A model generated the notes under the pieces. It saw only the letters and a program-made list of their open reading frames with translations, did not search any database and was not told the DNA's origin. From contig JARWIR010000042.1 in NCBI GenBank assembly GCA_029959085.1, positions 5,550,544 to 5,614,543 of the forward strand: a DNA stretch of 64,000 nt, given 5' to 3'. Made by a program: the position numbers and the translations under genes. The stretch's first letter is position 1. The number at the start of each line of letters is the position of its first letter. Positions 25,262 to 37,623 of the stretch are shown in pieces. Origin of the DNA: Nemophila menziesii. Its lineage: Eukaryota; Streptophyta; Magnoliopsida; Boraginales; Hydrophyllaceae.

Positions 25262-26695
25262 ATACTAGGTAAAACCTGTGTCTGAAGACACTGAAGAAAA
25301 AATTTGTTGCGTTAACGGAAATCAAATACGAGTTTTAAGGGTGAAGGTCAAGGTTAAAGTTAGGGTTAAGGTTGTTCTTTTTTTTCTCATCAAGAAGAAG
25401 GTTAAGTTATAGTTAAGGTTAATGTTAAAGTTAAGGTTAGGGTTAAGGTTTAGGTCAACTTTAAGGATATGATTAATTTTAAGGTCAAAGTTAAGGTTAA
25501 AGTTAAGGGTTAAGGTTTAAGTCAAGGTTAAGGTTAAATTTAATTTTAAGATTAATATTAAGTTATAGTTAAGGTTTAAGATTAAACATTTAAGGTTTAA
25601 CAAAATTCCAGGGTTAAGGTCGAATATTAGCGCGATGATTCTTTATCTGTTTAAGGTTAAGGTTAAGGTTACAGTTAAGATGAAAGTTAAGGTTGAGGTT
25701 TAAAGTTAAAGGTTTAAAGGTTAAGATAAATTTAAAGGATAAATGTTAAGGTTAGGGTTAGAATTGAAGTTAAGGTTAAGGTTAAGTAAAAAGTTTAAGG
25801 TTCAAAGTTCAAGGTTCAAGGTTAAGGTTAAGTTTTAACTTCAAGGTTAAAATTCTGGTTAAGGTTTAGATTAAAGTTAATATGAAGGTGAAGGTGAAGG
25901 TAAAGGTTAAAGCTTGAGATTTAAGGGTTAAGGTTAAGGGTTTAAGGGTTAAGAGTTACGGTTAAAGTTAAGGTTAAGTGAAGATGATGATAAGGCTTTA
26001 AGGTTTAAGGTTAATGTTAATGTTAAGGTTAAGGTAAGGTAAGGTTAAGGTTAAGATTAAGGTAAGGTAAGGTTAAGGTTAAGGTTAAGGTTAAGGTTAA
26101 GGTTAAGGTTAAGGTTAAGGTTAAGGTTAAGGTTAAGGTTAAGGTTAAGGTTAAGGTTAAGGTTAAGGTTAAGGTTAAGGTTAAGGTTAAGGTTAAGGTT
26201 AAGGTTAAGGTTAAGGTTAAGGTTAAGGTTAAGGTTAAGGTTAAGGTTAAGGTTAAGGTCAAGGTCAAGGTCAAGGTTAAGGTTAAGGTTAATGTTAAGG
26301 TTAAGGTTAAGGTTAAGGTTAAGGTTAAGGTTAAGGTTAAGGTTAAGGTTAAGGTTAAGGTTAAGGTTAAGGTTGAGGTTGAAGTTAAGGTTAAGGTTAA
26401 GGTTTGAGTTTGGTTTTGAGATGGGTTAAGGCTAAGGTTAAGGTTAAGGTTAAGGTTAAGGTTAAGGTTAAGGTTAATGTTAAGGTTAAGATTAAGGTTT
26501 GGGTTTGGGTTAAGGTTAAGGTTAAGGTTTGGGTTTGGGTTTGGGTTTTGGTTAAGGTTGAGGTTAAAGTTAAGGTTAAGGTCAATGTTAAGGTTAAGTT
26601 TAAGGTTAAGGTTATGGTTAAGGTTAAGGTTAAGGTTAAGGGTAAGGGTAAAGTTAAGGTTAAGGGTAAGGTTGATAGTTAAGGGTCTAAGGTTA
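25262..26695 (+). repeat. TTAAGG-type hexamer array II
   Basis: The leader 'actaggtaaaacctgtgtc' (25265) and a landmark 'cgaatattagcgcgatgat' (about 25621) are shared with the other arrays. A run of TTAAGG units with few changes occupies about 26059-26400, followed by TTTGGG and TTAAGG variants. Reading frames of repeated Thr-Leu or Val-Lys are artefacts of the repeat. Confidence 0.96.
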
Positions 26696-27420
26696 TTATA
26701 TGAGAGAAATTAGAGATTTTTTAGTAGTATACATTCTGATTATTTTATAAATATTATAAATTTATATTAAATGTAAAGAGAGAATTAATTAATGGTATTA
26801 TAAAGGTCCAAATCGGATTTGCCCAATTGTTCTTAAGTGTTTCAAGATATTATTATTATTATCATTATTGTTATTTTTAACTCCACCATATATTTAAATA
26901 TTATTTTCTTTCATTGGCTTTTCGAAAAATCGTGTAGGTTAATACATTGCTCCCATATTTCCAATTTGAAATTTTTCCTTTTAAAAGATCAATGTGGTTT
27001 TTATATAGATATAATAATTGAAAAAATAAAAAATAAATTTTTTTAAAGATATTTATGAGAAGAATAAAAGAATTATGAGAGAGATTATAGATTTTTGAGT
27101 AGTAATATCAGAAGTTAGGTACATTCTGCTTTATTATATAAATATTATAAATTAAATGTAAAGAGTGATTTAAGGAATTTTGTTTTATGTTTTTTTATTA
27201 AGTAATTAAAAATTAATTAATGGTATTAATGATAGGTGGGGCCAGAAACGATCTTGGCCACCACGTATGTTTGGCCAGAATCAATCCTGGCCACCACTTA
27301 TAAAAAAATCTGTTAATATAATATAAATATATAGATAGAGAGATAGATAAATAAATTTTATACTTTTAAAGAAATTTAAAGTTAAAAGATTGATGAATAT
27401 ATAGAAAGATTTAATTTTAT
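26696..27420 (+). repeat. Right flank of hexamer array II, shared with array III
   Basis: The order 'gagagaaattagagattttt', 'caaatcggatttgcccaatt', 'tcgtgtaggttaatacattg' and 'cttggccaccac..tttggccagaat' is the same as at 53235-53905. It occurs inverted at 50530-52155. The hexamer arrays are therefore part of a larger dispersed repeat and not isolated microsatellites. Confidence 0.85.
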
Positions 27421-27544
27421 ATGTAAAAATTAAGTTTTCTTTATTAGTTAAAAATAATTAATATAATGTGAATTAATGAAATAGAGGTTACATATTATAT
27501 TTACGGTTCTTGTATATAAAAAATCTGAATCGTTTAGCTGTTAG

Positions 27545-27787
27545 AGTGGGACTAGCTCAGTGGCCAGGACCCTGACTCTCAACTAGGAGGTACAGGGTTC
27601 GAATCCCCTCAGCTGTGTTATTTCTTGAGCCCTTAAAGGGGGTAAGCAAGGGGTGCATGGTTCGAGTTTCCTCCCTGAACATGGGTAACCTAGTTCTGAT
27701 TAAGTGGGAGTATGCATGAGGAGGCGTGTATATTTCCTATGGGATTAGTCGTGGTGCGCGTAAGCTGGCCCGGACACCCGTACATCG

Positions 27788-27819
<32 letters not shown>

Positions 27820-27820
27820 A
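27545..27820 (+). mobile_element. tRNA-derived SINE with angiosperm-type 3' domain
   Basis: A tRNA-like head has an A box (TAGCTCAGTGG, 27553-27563) and a B box (GGGTTCGAATCCC, 27595-27607), the internal RNA polymerase III promoter. The tail 'gtgcgcgtaagctggcccgg' (about 27754-27773) matches the conserved 3' 'Angio-domain' of plant SINEs. An A-rich tail follows (27788-27820). No clear TSD was found. The head cannot be a working tRNA because it does not fold on to an acceptor stem and runs into the SINE body. Confidence 0.85.
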
Positions 27821-27965
27821 TTGGTCAAAATCTTAGTTCTCCTTTTAAGTGATACAGGTCGAACTGCATCAATTGATTTTTTTTAAGTGATAAGTATTTA
27901 ATGTTGAATGACAGCTGAATATAACTTATTCTCTTAAAAGACAGTGTCTGAATGAACCAGACTTA

Positions 27966-28290
27966 GGTGGCGTTTGTTTTTTTAAGTAATAAGTGATGAA
28001 TGTTGAATGAACAACTGAACAGGACTTATTCTGTTAAGAGGCAGTGTCTGAATGATTCAGACTTAGGGGGTGTTTGTTTGCACTTAATGAGATCTTAATC
28101 TGGTTCATTAAGACACTGGATCAATAAGACAGTTTGTTTTTTCTGACCAATTCAGATCTGAACCAGGTCTGTTTCATTAAGATTTTAAACCAAGTCTGAA
28201 TCATTCAGACACTGCCTCTTAACAAAATAAGTGTTATTCAGTTGTTCATTCAACATTCTGTACTTATCACATAAAAAAACAAACGACACC
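27966..28290. mobile_element. Harbinger-like MITE X, interleaved with MITE Y
   Basis: Ends GGTGGCGTTTGTTTTTTT and, inverted, GGTGTCGTTTGTTTTTTT carry inverted arms of about 100 bp (27966-28064 and 28192-28290). TTA flanks both sides (27963-27965 and 28291-28293), as in PIF/Harbinger elements. A further direct copy of the left arm lies just upstream (about 27880-27963). Confidence 0.75.
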
Positions 28291-28427
28291 TTAGTTTGAA
28301 ATCTTAATGAAACAGACCTGTTAAGAGCCATTTAGATCTGAATTGGACAGGAAAAACAAACGGTCTTATTGACCCAGTGTCTTAATAAATCGGATTTAGA
28401 TCTCATTAAGTGCAAACAAACACCCCC
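28066..28427. mobile_element. Harbinger-like MITE Y, interleaved with MITE X
   Basis: GGGGGTGTTTGTTTGCACTT at the left faces its near-perfect inverse at 28408-28427, with inverted arms of about 95 bp. The flanks are TTA (28063-28065) and TCA (28428-28430). A direct copy of the right arm follows at about 28431-28567. Its left arm lies inside MITE X and the right arm of X lies inside it, so neither is simply nested in the other. Confidence 0.72.
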
Positions 28428-28567
28428 TCAGTTTTAAATCTTAAAGAAACAAATCTGTTAAAAGATATTCAGATCTGAATTGATTAGTACAAACAAACAA
28501 TCTTATTAATTAAGTGTTTTAATGAACCAGATTAAGATTTCATTAAGTGCAAACAAAAATCTCCTAA

Positions 28568-29290
28568 ATCAAAGTGACTTTCCAATATATTAAAAAAATA
28601 TGAATTGTTTAAAAGATTTGTTTTCTATAGATAGTTATTGCTTTATTTATTTTTTGTCAATGCTTTAGTTTAAAGAACACATGAAATAATGTGCACTTAA
28701 CCTTCGGGTAATAATGAATTTAACGTGGTACATCGTTAAGTGAGTTTCGAATATTAAGTGAAGATTATTTTAATGGGTATGATTATAATCTTATCATAAA
28801 GTATGATTAAGTGAAGATGACGACTGCATTTGACCAATTAACGTAGAAAATGTCTTCAACTTATTAGAGCAGACATCAACAAGTGGACCTAGTAGTACTT
28901 ACCCTCAATGTTTTTTTTTGTTCGAACACTTACCCTCAATGAAATATGGCCCCATTTCAGTAAATATATATAACCCCGACCCCATAGTAAAATTGACTCT
29001 ATTATTATTCTTCAACTTCCCCACCCACGCGTCCTTACTCCTTTCAGTCCTCACCCAATCTCCTTATCAATTTACACAATCCCTTTCGATTAAAACGAAA
29101 AAATTCCAAAAAAAGAAAAACTATTAATTGAAGCTTATTTTTCAACTTTTTTTTTTTAGGTTATAAGTCTTAACTAGAAAATACTTCTTTTTAAAGTTTA
29201 ATTCTAAATTCTAGTTAGTTTTTTTTACCTTTCAATTTTTTTAATTTTTTTTATATTTTTTATTAAAAAAAATTTCGGAGTTTTTTGTTT
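28568..29290. other. Intergenic; possible orphan promoter/leader
   Basis: No convincing gene. Near 28958-29060 a 'taaatatataac' TATA-like box is followed by a C/T-rich, plant-leader-like stretch, but no recognisable coding exon follows before repeat R1 begins. It could be the 5' end of a gene cut off by transposons, or chance. Confidence 0.3.
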
Positions 29291-30840
29291 TTAACTTACT
29301 AGATATATTTTTTCGGCACTTTCACAAAGGTACGTACCTATATTTTTTATCGGTACAGGCCTAAGTTTTTTTTAAGTGGATAAAATGAATTTTTTGTATA
29401 CGTCCAATTTCCCGATTTTGTCCAAGTACATGTCCAACCAAGTTCGTGTACTCAATGGTCTGTACACAAGTCCGTTTTTGTCCATATTCATGCCAATGTG
29501 TCTGATAATTTACCGTAAAGGTTGTACCTAATAGAGATTTACTCAAGTTTTAAATTTTTTTACAATAGTGTTTAATTATTAATGTTTCATTTTCACCTGT
29601 ACAAATTAACAAACTAGATTAGGGTTAATCCAAAAGCTGATAAAGGTCCCTAATGTCCAGACCTAATGGGCTGGCCCTAAGGGATATACCTAAAAACTGG
29701 ACACTAAGGGCTGGACCATAAAGGGATATACCCAAAGGGATAAACATAAGGAAAAATACTAAGGGAAAACACCCTATCAGGTTTTTATTTTTAAAACACA
29801 GTTTTTAAAAAATAAAATACAGACCTGGACCAAAACACGTTTTCAAAAGAAATAGGGTTGGACCAAAATTAAACAAAAAATAACAAAGCCCATTTCCTAG
29901 ACCCAACTAGACTGGATCCAACAAGGCTGGAACCAAAGGTTTTGGACCAGCGAGTTGAACCCAACAAGATGAGGCACGACTGGAGATGAGGTGGAGGAGA
30001 AGCGTCGGAGGAGAAGAAGAGATGAGGCGTCGGAGGAGGAGAAGAGATGAGGCGCCGGAGGAGACTATTTTGTTGGTGTGGATCGTGGCTTCTGAGGGGA
30101 TGGCGTTTTTCTTAGGACCTGTGACTGTTCAGATCTGAAGATTCAGACCCCGTGCGTAATGAAGCGCCGGAGGTGAAGAAGTGGCGCGGTGGAACGAAGA
30201 AGAAGTGGCGCGGGGTTTCTGCTGCACTGACCGGCGTGACGGAGGAGGATGGTGGAGATTGAGCTACCTTGCGCGAGCATGTTCTCGTCAGTGACTGGTG
30301 GAGCTGGTCCTCGTCACAGCTTCGTGGTGGTGGTGGAGCGACAACGCGGCTGTGGTGGTGGTGCAGATCTGCAACGCTGTTCGGCGGTTCTCGTCTCTTG
30401 TGGTGGAAACGGTGCCTCTCAGTAGCGGCGTTGGAGGTTTACCGTCGTGATGGTTTCCTGGTGGCGCAGATCTCCAGCGAGATCTGTTATGGTTGCTGCC
30501 GATGCAGATCTACAGCGCGGGAGTAGCAGGCGGCGTGGTGGTGAAGAAGGCAGGGGAGGAGGCACAACACTGGTGGGAAGGTGGAGATGCTCGGTTATGA
30601 GGGTGAGGAGAGAGATAGAGAGAGGGCACAATGAGGGTTGTTTTTTCAGAAACAAAAACCTAATAGGGGTTTTTGTTTTTGATTTTTAATTGTATCTGTG
30701 ATTATGAGAGGGTATGAGGAGTTTTTTGGTATTTCAGTGGGTTCTAGTTAGTATTGGACGAGTAGTTATTAGATGATAGGGTTTGAGCTTTATTTTGTTA
30801 GTTCAATGTTGTATAGGATTTATAAAATAATTCCCCCTTC
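29291..30840 (-). repeat. Dispersed repeat R1, minus-strand copy
   Basis: Shares landmarks with 6171-8215 in inverted order: the 'ggtacgtacc' motif (about 29329), 'tccatattcatgcc' (about 29480), 'gtccagacctaatgggct' (about 29654), a GC-rich block (about 29970-30560) and a GA-rich stretch (about 30600-30630). The GC-rich block includes three 'gagatgaggcg(t/c)cggag' units (about 29980-30065). Reading frames in it have no known domain. Confidence 0.55.
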
Positions 30841-30970
30841 TCACTACGTCCAAATAAATATATTTGGTCTTTGGGGTCGTTTACTTACAAATCAATATCT
30901 TTTAAAATGATATATCAAGACCACTACTTTTGCAATTTATTCTCGTTGTTGATATAAATATGTTTTTTAT

Positions 30971-31122
30971 TGTGAAACTAAACAAAGAAATCGAATATGT
31001 TATTTTTTTATTCCTAAAAATTCATACATTATACAATAACCTAATAGAGTTTTGTAAGCTGCTGGTTGCGTAAGCGCTGACGTCGTTGGTGTATATCCAC
31101 TCATTTTTAATATTTTATAACA
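30971..31122 (-). repeat. Copia 3' LTR (152 bp)
   Basis: Plus-strand ends are TGTGAAAC and TATAACA (TG..CA). It matches 38124-38280 with few differences and a short indel. Confidence 0.88.
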
Positions 31123-31133
31123 TCCCCCCTTGG
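31123..31133 (-). other. Polypurine tract of the copia element
   Basis: On the minus strand CCAAGGGGGGA directly abuts the 3' LTR start TGTTATAA. This is where plus-strand DNA synthesis of an LTR element is primed. Confidence 0.75.
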
Positions 31134-31254
31134 ATATCACCAACAAAAGTTTAAAGTGAGAGATAAATGATATATGGGTTGCCTCGTTAAAACCTTACCA
31201 GGGAAAAACCGAGTGGGAAAAAGAGTACAACACGCAAATACCTTCTCCCCCTCA

Positions 31255-32925
31255 TTATGATATTAGGTCTTTTTGATGACGCGTTCCACATTTAATAACA
31301 TGTCGCTTGAATGTCGTTGTTGGTAAATATTTAGTAAACAAATCTGCTGGATTTTCACTTGAACTTATTTGTTGAACATTTATAACACTATTTTCTTGAA
31401 GCTCGTGAGTGTATAAGAATTTGGGTGATATATGTTTCGTTCTATCGCCTTTGTTATACCCACCTTTAATTTGCGTGATACATGCTGCATTATCCTCAAA
31501 TAATGTAATTGGATTATTGCTCCTATCGGGATGTCCGCATGACACTTGAATATGGTGCATGATCGATTTTAATCATACGCATTCTCTACTAGCTTCATGA
31601 AGTACAAGGATCTCAGCGTGATTTGAGGAGGTAGCCGTCATGGTTTGCTTCATAGATCGCCAGGATATAGCAGTTCCAAAGTAGGTAAATACGTACCCTG
31701 TTTGTGACCTTGCTTTATGAGGAACTGATAGATAACCAGCATCGACATATCCGACTAGTAATGGTGCAGGATCATTGGAATAGAATAAGCCAAGGTTAGT
31801 GGTTCCACGAAGATATCTCATGACTTGCTTAATTCCTTGCCAATGTCTGCGTGTAGGGGTTGCACTGTACCTTGCTAATAAGTTAACAGATAAACAAATA
31901 TCTGGTCGTGTATTATTAGCAAGATACATTAGTGCACCAATAACACTCAAATATGGTACTTCTGGACCAAGCAACTCTTCTCCGTCCTCTCGGGGACGGA
32001 AAGGGTCTTTTGTTATATCAAGCGATCATACCACCATTGGGGCCGATAATGGATGAGATTTATCCATATAAAATCGCTTCAGAGTTTTTTCAGTATATGT
32101 TGACTGATGAAGAAAGATTCCTTCTGGGATATGATCTATTTGAAGTCCAAGACAGAATTTGGTCCTTCCTAAGTCTTTCATTTCAAATTCTTTCTTTAGG
32201 TAGGAAGCAGTTTTATCGAGCTCTTTTGGAGTTCCAATAAGATTAAGGTCATCTACATATACTGCAATGATTGCAAAACCTGTTTTCGATTTCTTTATAA
32301 AAATACACGCGCATATTGGATCATTAATAAAATCCTCTTGTTTCAAGTATTCGCTCAAACGATTATACCACATACGTCCGGATTGTTTTAATCCGTATAA
32401 GGATCGTTGTAGTTTAATCGCATACACTTGACAAGGTTTTACTCGATTTGTTTCCGGCAAATGAAATCGTTCAGGAATTTTCATGTATATGTCATTTTCA
32501 AGTGATCCATATAGATACGCCGTAACTACATCCATAAGGCGCATTTCTAAATTTTCGGAAGCTGTGAGGCTTAATAGAAATCGAAAGGTAATTGCATCCA
32601 TTACAGGAGAATACGTTTCCTCGTAGTCAATGCCAGGTTTTTGAGAAAAACCTTGGGCTACGAGTCGAGCTTTATATCTTGTAACTTCATTGCTTTCGTT
32701 TCTCTTTCGAGTAAAAACCCACCTATACCCAACAGGTTTCATACCTATAGGTGGTTGGACTACTGGTCCAAATACTTGGCGCTTATCAACCGAGTTTAAC
32801 CCTGCTCGCATTGCATCTTCCCATTTTGGCCAATCTTTTCTTTGTCGACATTCTTCCACACTAAGTGGTTCGGGATCGTCATTATTTATTTCAAGCGCTA
32901 TATTGAAAGCAAATATATCATTCAC
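31255..32925 (-). pseudogene. Copia reverse transcriptase and RNase H, frameshifted
   Basis: A 299-codon block (32925-32026) carries the copia RT start region (GMKPVGYRWVFTRKRNE) and the catalytic YVDD in AVYVDDLNLIG. Two further blocks (31974-31573 and 31560-31255) carry the rest of RT and RNase H (YVDAGYLS, SNHAEILVLHEASRE, ending ENPADLFTKYLP). Blocks change frame or meet stops between them, so no single polyprotein can be made. Confidence 0.9.
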
Positions 32926-33066
32926 ATGAACCGACTCACGATTCTATATATTTCTAGTAGTTAAATAATATACGGATATTTCCTCATTTTCAGGTACCTC
33001 GGTCTCTTCAGAGACCATTTTCTCATTACTTCCTTCAGGAGTAATACATTTGTCAATAACAGTTGA

Positions 33067-34855
33067 CTAAATTATTCCTTTCGTTCTTTGCGGATTTGCG
33101 CTATCCATTAATTTTATCATTTCATTATTACCCCCTTGAGATCTCTTTTTCCGGGGCATGGTATCTTTTGAGCCAACGGGTCTACCACGCTTTATGCGTG
33201 GGTTGGATGCATTCGTTGCAGGCTCATTCATATGTCCAACTGGGACATCAATCCTTGCTGGAACATTTACAGCAGGTATATGAGATTTCACGATATTCTT
33301 TGTGTTTGTGAATGCATCGGGTATATTATTTGCAATACTTTGCAAATGAATTATCTTTTGAACTTCAAGTTCCGATTCCTTAGTTTGTGGATCAAGATGA
33401 GACAATGAGATTGTTTTCCACGAGATGTCACGCTGTTTTTCAGGCTGCAGTGTCTCTCCCCCTAATGGGGGGAATAGTGTCTCATCAAAATGACAATCCG
33501 CAAAACGTGCTCTAAAAAGATCACCCGTTAGGGGTTCAAGATATCGAATAATAGAAGGAGAATCAAACCCAACATAAATACCAAGTCGTCTTTGGGGACC
33601 CATCTTACTATATTGTGGAGGTGGTATAGGAACATACACATCACACCCAAATATGCGTAAATGTGATACATCAGGTGGATGACCATGCACAAGTTGTACT
33701 AGAGAATATGTATGATATGCAGTAGGCCTAATTCGAACTAATGTACCAGCATGAAGAATTGCATGTCCCCATGCAGATATAGGTAATTTAGTTTTCATAA
33801 GTAAAGGTTTAAGGATTAATTGAAGACGTTTAATAAAAGATTCAGCTAAACCATTTTGAGCATGTACATGAGCAACTGGGTGTTCACCCTTGATTCCAAT
33901 TGACATGCAATATGCATCAAAGGATTGAGATGTGAATTCTCCAGCATTATCAAAACGAATAGATTTGATAGGACAGTCTGGAAATTGAGATTTCAAATGA
34001 ATAATCATAGACAGTAGTGTATAAAATGCATGGTTTCTTGAAGATATTAAACAGACATGAGACCACCTGGTAGATGCATCTATCAAAACCATAAAATAGT
34101 AAAAGGGTCCTCAAGATGGGTGAATCAGTCCACAAATATCCCCTTGGATACGTTCCAAAAACTTTGGGCATTCAAAAGAAACTTTAGTTGGGGAGGGCCT
34201 CACAATCAATTTTTTCTTGAGAACATGCTGCACAAGGAAACTCACTTGGTAAAAGGATCTCCTGGTCCTTTAAAGAGTGACCATGTGAGTTTTCAATTAT
34301 TCGACGTATCATTATTGCCCCTGGGTGACCAAGTCGGTCATGCCACAATATAAAATTCTTTGGATCGCTATATCTTTGCTTTTGTACAATATGTGTTTCC
34401 ACTGCCCGTATGGTTGTATGATACAATCCAGAAGAAAAGGCGGGGAACTTTTCTAATACACACTTCTGGTGTGATTTCCAAGAAATATTGCAAATATATT
34501 CTTTATCACCGTCATTTGTGGTTTCTATATGATACCCATTTCTGCGAATATCCTTGAAACTTAGCAAATTTCTTCGGGATTTGCTAGAATATAACGCGTC
34601 GGTTATATTGAGTTGTGTACCACATGGTAATACAATTTCTACGTATCCAGAACCTTCTATTAAATTGGCAGACCCCGAAATAGTGATCACACTAGCTTGG
34701 ATTAAGTTTATGTTAGTGAAACAAGCCCGATTTCGAAGTATAGTATGCGTGGTTGCACTGTCTGCCAGACATATTTGCATATCGTCCATTATGATATCTA
34801 TAACATGATCAATGAATAAGAAAATATAAAACTGAAATATCTTACATTCATACAA
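33067..34855 (-). pseudogene. Copia protease and integrase, frameshifted
   Basis: Block 34855-34184 holds the aspartic protease motif (ADSATTHT) and the HHCC zinc region before integrase (LWHDRLGHPG ... CAACSQEKI). After stops and frame shifts near 34100-34180, block 34092-33067 holds the integrase core with its Asp, Asp (RFDNAGEF) and Glu (QNGLAESF) residues and a GRPVGSKDT tail. A further break lies at 32926-33066. Confidence 0.9.
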
Positions 34856-34989
34856 ACAGGAACATATATACAGTACATAGGAGTTCTCGGGTGATACATG
34901 TCTTTTTTAAAAATATGCACAATACCAAAAAAGTAAAAGACATGTATACATATTTACATCATTCAAAACACTTATAGATATAAACATAT

Positions 34990-37572
34990 AATATATATAT
35001 ATAACAATTTATTTAGTATTTCCCGTTCCCTTCTCCGATCAAGTTTCCAAGATTTACATTTGAGTCCGCAAAGAAACCAACAACACTGTAAGTGCTGTCA
35101 TACAGGCCGTCAAAATCAGCATGGCCATCAGGACCATCACCATCGACATGATTAGTCTCTCTAGCCTGATTTGTAGATTTCATTGATGCCTGATAGAGAT
35201 CAACCAGATGTTTTGGCGTACGACAGGTACGCGACCAGTGCCCATTTCCACCACACCAATAACATTCAGTGTTATCGTTTTGTGAAGGTTTTTTCTCGGT
35301 GGTCTTATCATTATTTTCCCACTTCTGGTGGCGATGGTTATTTTTCTTAGTAGCATTCTGACTACCATAAAACCTAGATGTATTCCTTCCACGACCACGA
35401 CCACGACCTCTTCCACGGCCTCGGTTTTGGCCACCACCACGTCTATTCATATTAGACGACGTAGCATTCGCTTCGGGGAATGCACTTCCATTCACTTCAG
35501 GGAATGACACAGATCCGATGGACCGTAAATTGTGATTTTTCATCAACAATTCATTGTTTTGTTCAGTTATGTCTCCTTATTTTTTATAATTAAATATAAT
35601 TCAGAGACATTATTTTAGGCGTATTTATTAGTTTATAGGTCGATTTGAGCTTAATTTAGTGCACTTTCCTATTTTGAGTCTTGATTTAGTAACATAATAT
35701 TTTTAGAGCATATTGGGTTTAATTGTTTATTTAGTGTGAAGCTTTAAAGATAACTATGGAGATTAATTAGAGTCCAAGTCAAAGACTACAAGATATGGAA
35801 AAAGATTAGCATGGTAATTGGAGATAAGGAAACAAAAGCTAAAATTATGGAAAAGGAAAAGCTGCCTAAATCTGAATTTCTGCAGCTACGCCTAAAGAAG
35901 TGGTGATAAATCCAAAACCGAGCCGATTTTGAAAGATTCCTTTCATAGGGACGTAGATAATTCTGTGAGGATTCTTTTGGTATATTGTGGAGCAAAAAGC
36001 GACCAATAACGAAGAAGATATGCTCAAAACAGTTCAGCAGTAATTATCTTTTTTTCCATACGAATTTGAGTTGGGCTTGGAGTCCATTACTTAACCTCTC
36101 CTTAAAGAAACGAATTAGGTCAACCTATACACTATAAATACAGCCTCTTAACACTCTTAAATCATCTGTGGCCAGACCTTAAGGCCAAGAGGAAGCTACA
36201 ACACAAGAGAAGAAGTCTGGAAGGAGCAAACACTATATGTCTCCTTCAACCTTCAAATCTGTAATTCTTTTCCTTTATTTTCTTAGTATGAACTAGATTC
36301 TATTTAGCTTGAGTTTTAGTGTATATGTATGAACCCTAGTTTTGGTTGACATCTATCTAATTTGATTGAATTTATGTTTTGATTTCTCTGTTTATGTGTT
36401 GGATTTATATTCTGTGTTCTTTATGGTGTACAACGTATAGGATTATCATCATAGTAGTTAGATAACCGGTATATTTGACTATGGAATTAGCACATAACGT
36501 CTAGAATAAGGTTTGATCTGACAGCCCAGCCTAAGTAGATAGTCAATGGTTTAGTGTATTTCTATTTTATCAATTGCAGGAACAGTTTGCTTAGGTTCTT
36601 ATTGACACAGGTAAACCCTATTTGAAACTACCTAGCGCAATTGAAACCAAACTATTGAAATACTACATGATTCATACCTTACATGTTTAGAACGGCAAAA
36701 CTAGTGGAGATTACATGCTAAATACTCAAGCTAAACTTTCATACTATATTCTTTTCCTTTCTTTTATTTATTTTCTGTCTTTAATTTAATAGTTTAGTTT
36801 TCTTATTAAAAACAAAATAAATATCTATATTTCTCTTCTCTCTACTTGCATATTATTATCTCTAGCTTAATTATTTGCACTTGATAATTTGCATAAGTTC
36901 TCTCTAACTTTCGTAGTCTCTGAGGAACGAATCTTCTTATCATTAAAACTTGCATACGTCCTGTAATACTTGCAGAACCGTGTTAGCGTAGGGTGTTTAT
37001 TTGCACTTATTTATATTATTATTTTATCAGACCTTACGCGACACCATTCAGCAACAAGGAGACATGATATTAATTCAGAATATTTACGAAACCTTCGCTC
37101 ACGATATTGCTGCTACAGGAGCACATTCGTGGCGTGAGATGTGGACAAGGTTTTTTCTAACATGTCTTCCTCAGAAACATTTTCTCTACATAGTTTCATT
37201 CGAGAAGTTATCTCATATAATGAAGAGTTGTAGGCACTTACCGATTTAAAATCTTGCATCCGCAGGTGCAGCCAATCGTATCGCGCTTTCGGGAGCACCA
37301 TAGTTTTTTGGTGATCATATCTATCTTTTAAGCTATTCCACAAAATCAGAGGATCTTTCACCATGAGATACTCTGTTTTTAATCCTTCGTGGATGTGGTA
37401 TCGGAGAAATATCATAGATTTTGCGCGGTCCTGCATGGACGCTTTATTATCCATTTTAATAGTCTCTCCGAGATTATTAGCCTCGAGATGTATTTCCGCA
37501 TCTAATACCCAAGATAGATAATTTTTCCCAGTTATATCAAGAAAAGCAAACTCACGTTTTGTAATATTATTC

Positions 37573-37574
<2 letters not shown>
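34990..37574 (-). pseudogene. Copia gag, split by a solo LTR
   Basis: The N-terminal half (37574-37113) starts MNNITKREFAFLDITGKNY, typical of copia gag, and ends at an in-frame stop; gag-like translation continues beyond the stop to about 37052. The C-terminal half (35549-35013) has an RG-rich stretch and the CCHC zinc knuckle CYWCGGNGHWSRTC that binds RNA. The halves are parted by the LTR at 35567-37046. The gag frame continues across the TSD, which confirms insertion into an already placed copia copy. Confidence 0.9.
35567..37046 (+). mobile_element. Solo LTR nested in copia gag, TSD TTCAG
   Basis: 1480 bp are flanked by a perfect 5-bp TSD TTCAG (35562-35566 and 37047-37051). The start TTATGTCTCC aligns with TGATGTCTCC of the LTR at 18520-20133 (one base off the TG end) and it ends GACACCA. 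A hairpin of GTCTC and GAGAC lies just inside the start. A TATA-like box 'actataaatacag' at about 36130-36142 is followed by a leader-like stretch. No internal region is present, so it is a solo LTR, probably gypsy type. Confidence 0.88.

Positions 37575-37619
<45 letters not shown>
37575..37619. repeat. (TA)n microsatellite
   Basis: About 45 bp of alternating TA lie just upstream (minus strand) of the copia gag start codon. Confidence 0.95.

Positions 37620-37623
<4 letters not shown>

Noticed and set aside
27548..27620. A tRNA gene
   Set aside because: A and B boxes are present but no acceptor stem closes, and the segment continues into a SINE body with an A tail.
30269..30689. ORFs of 78-85 codons in the GC-rich part of the second R1 copy
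   Set aside because: Trp/Gly/Arg- and Ser/Pro-rich products without a domain; they belong to the inverted repeat copy.
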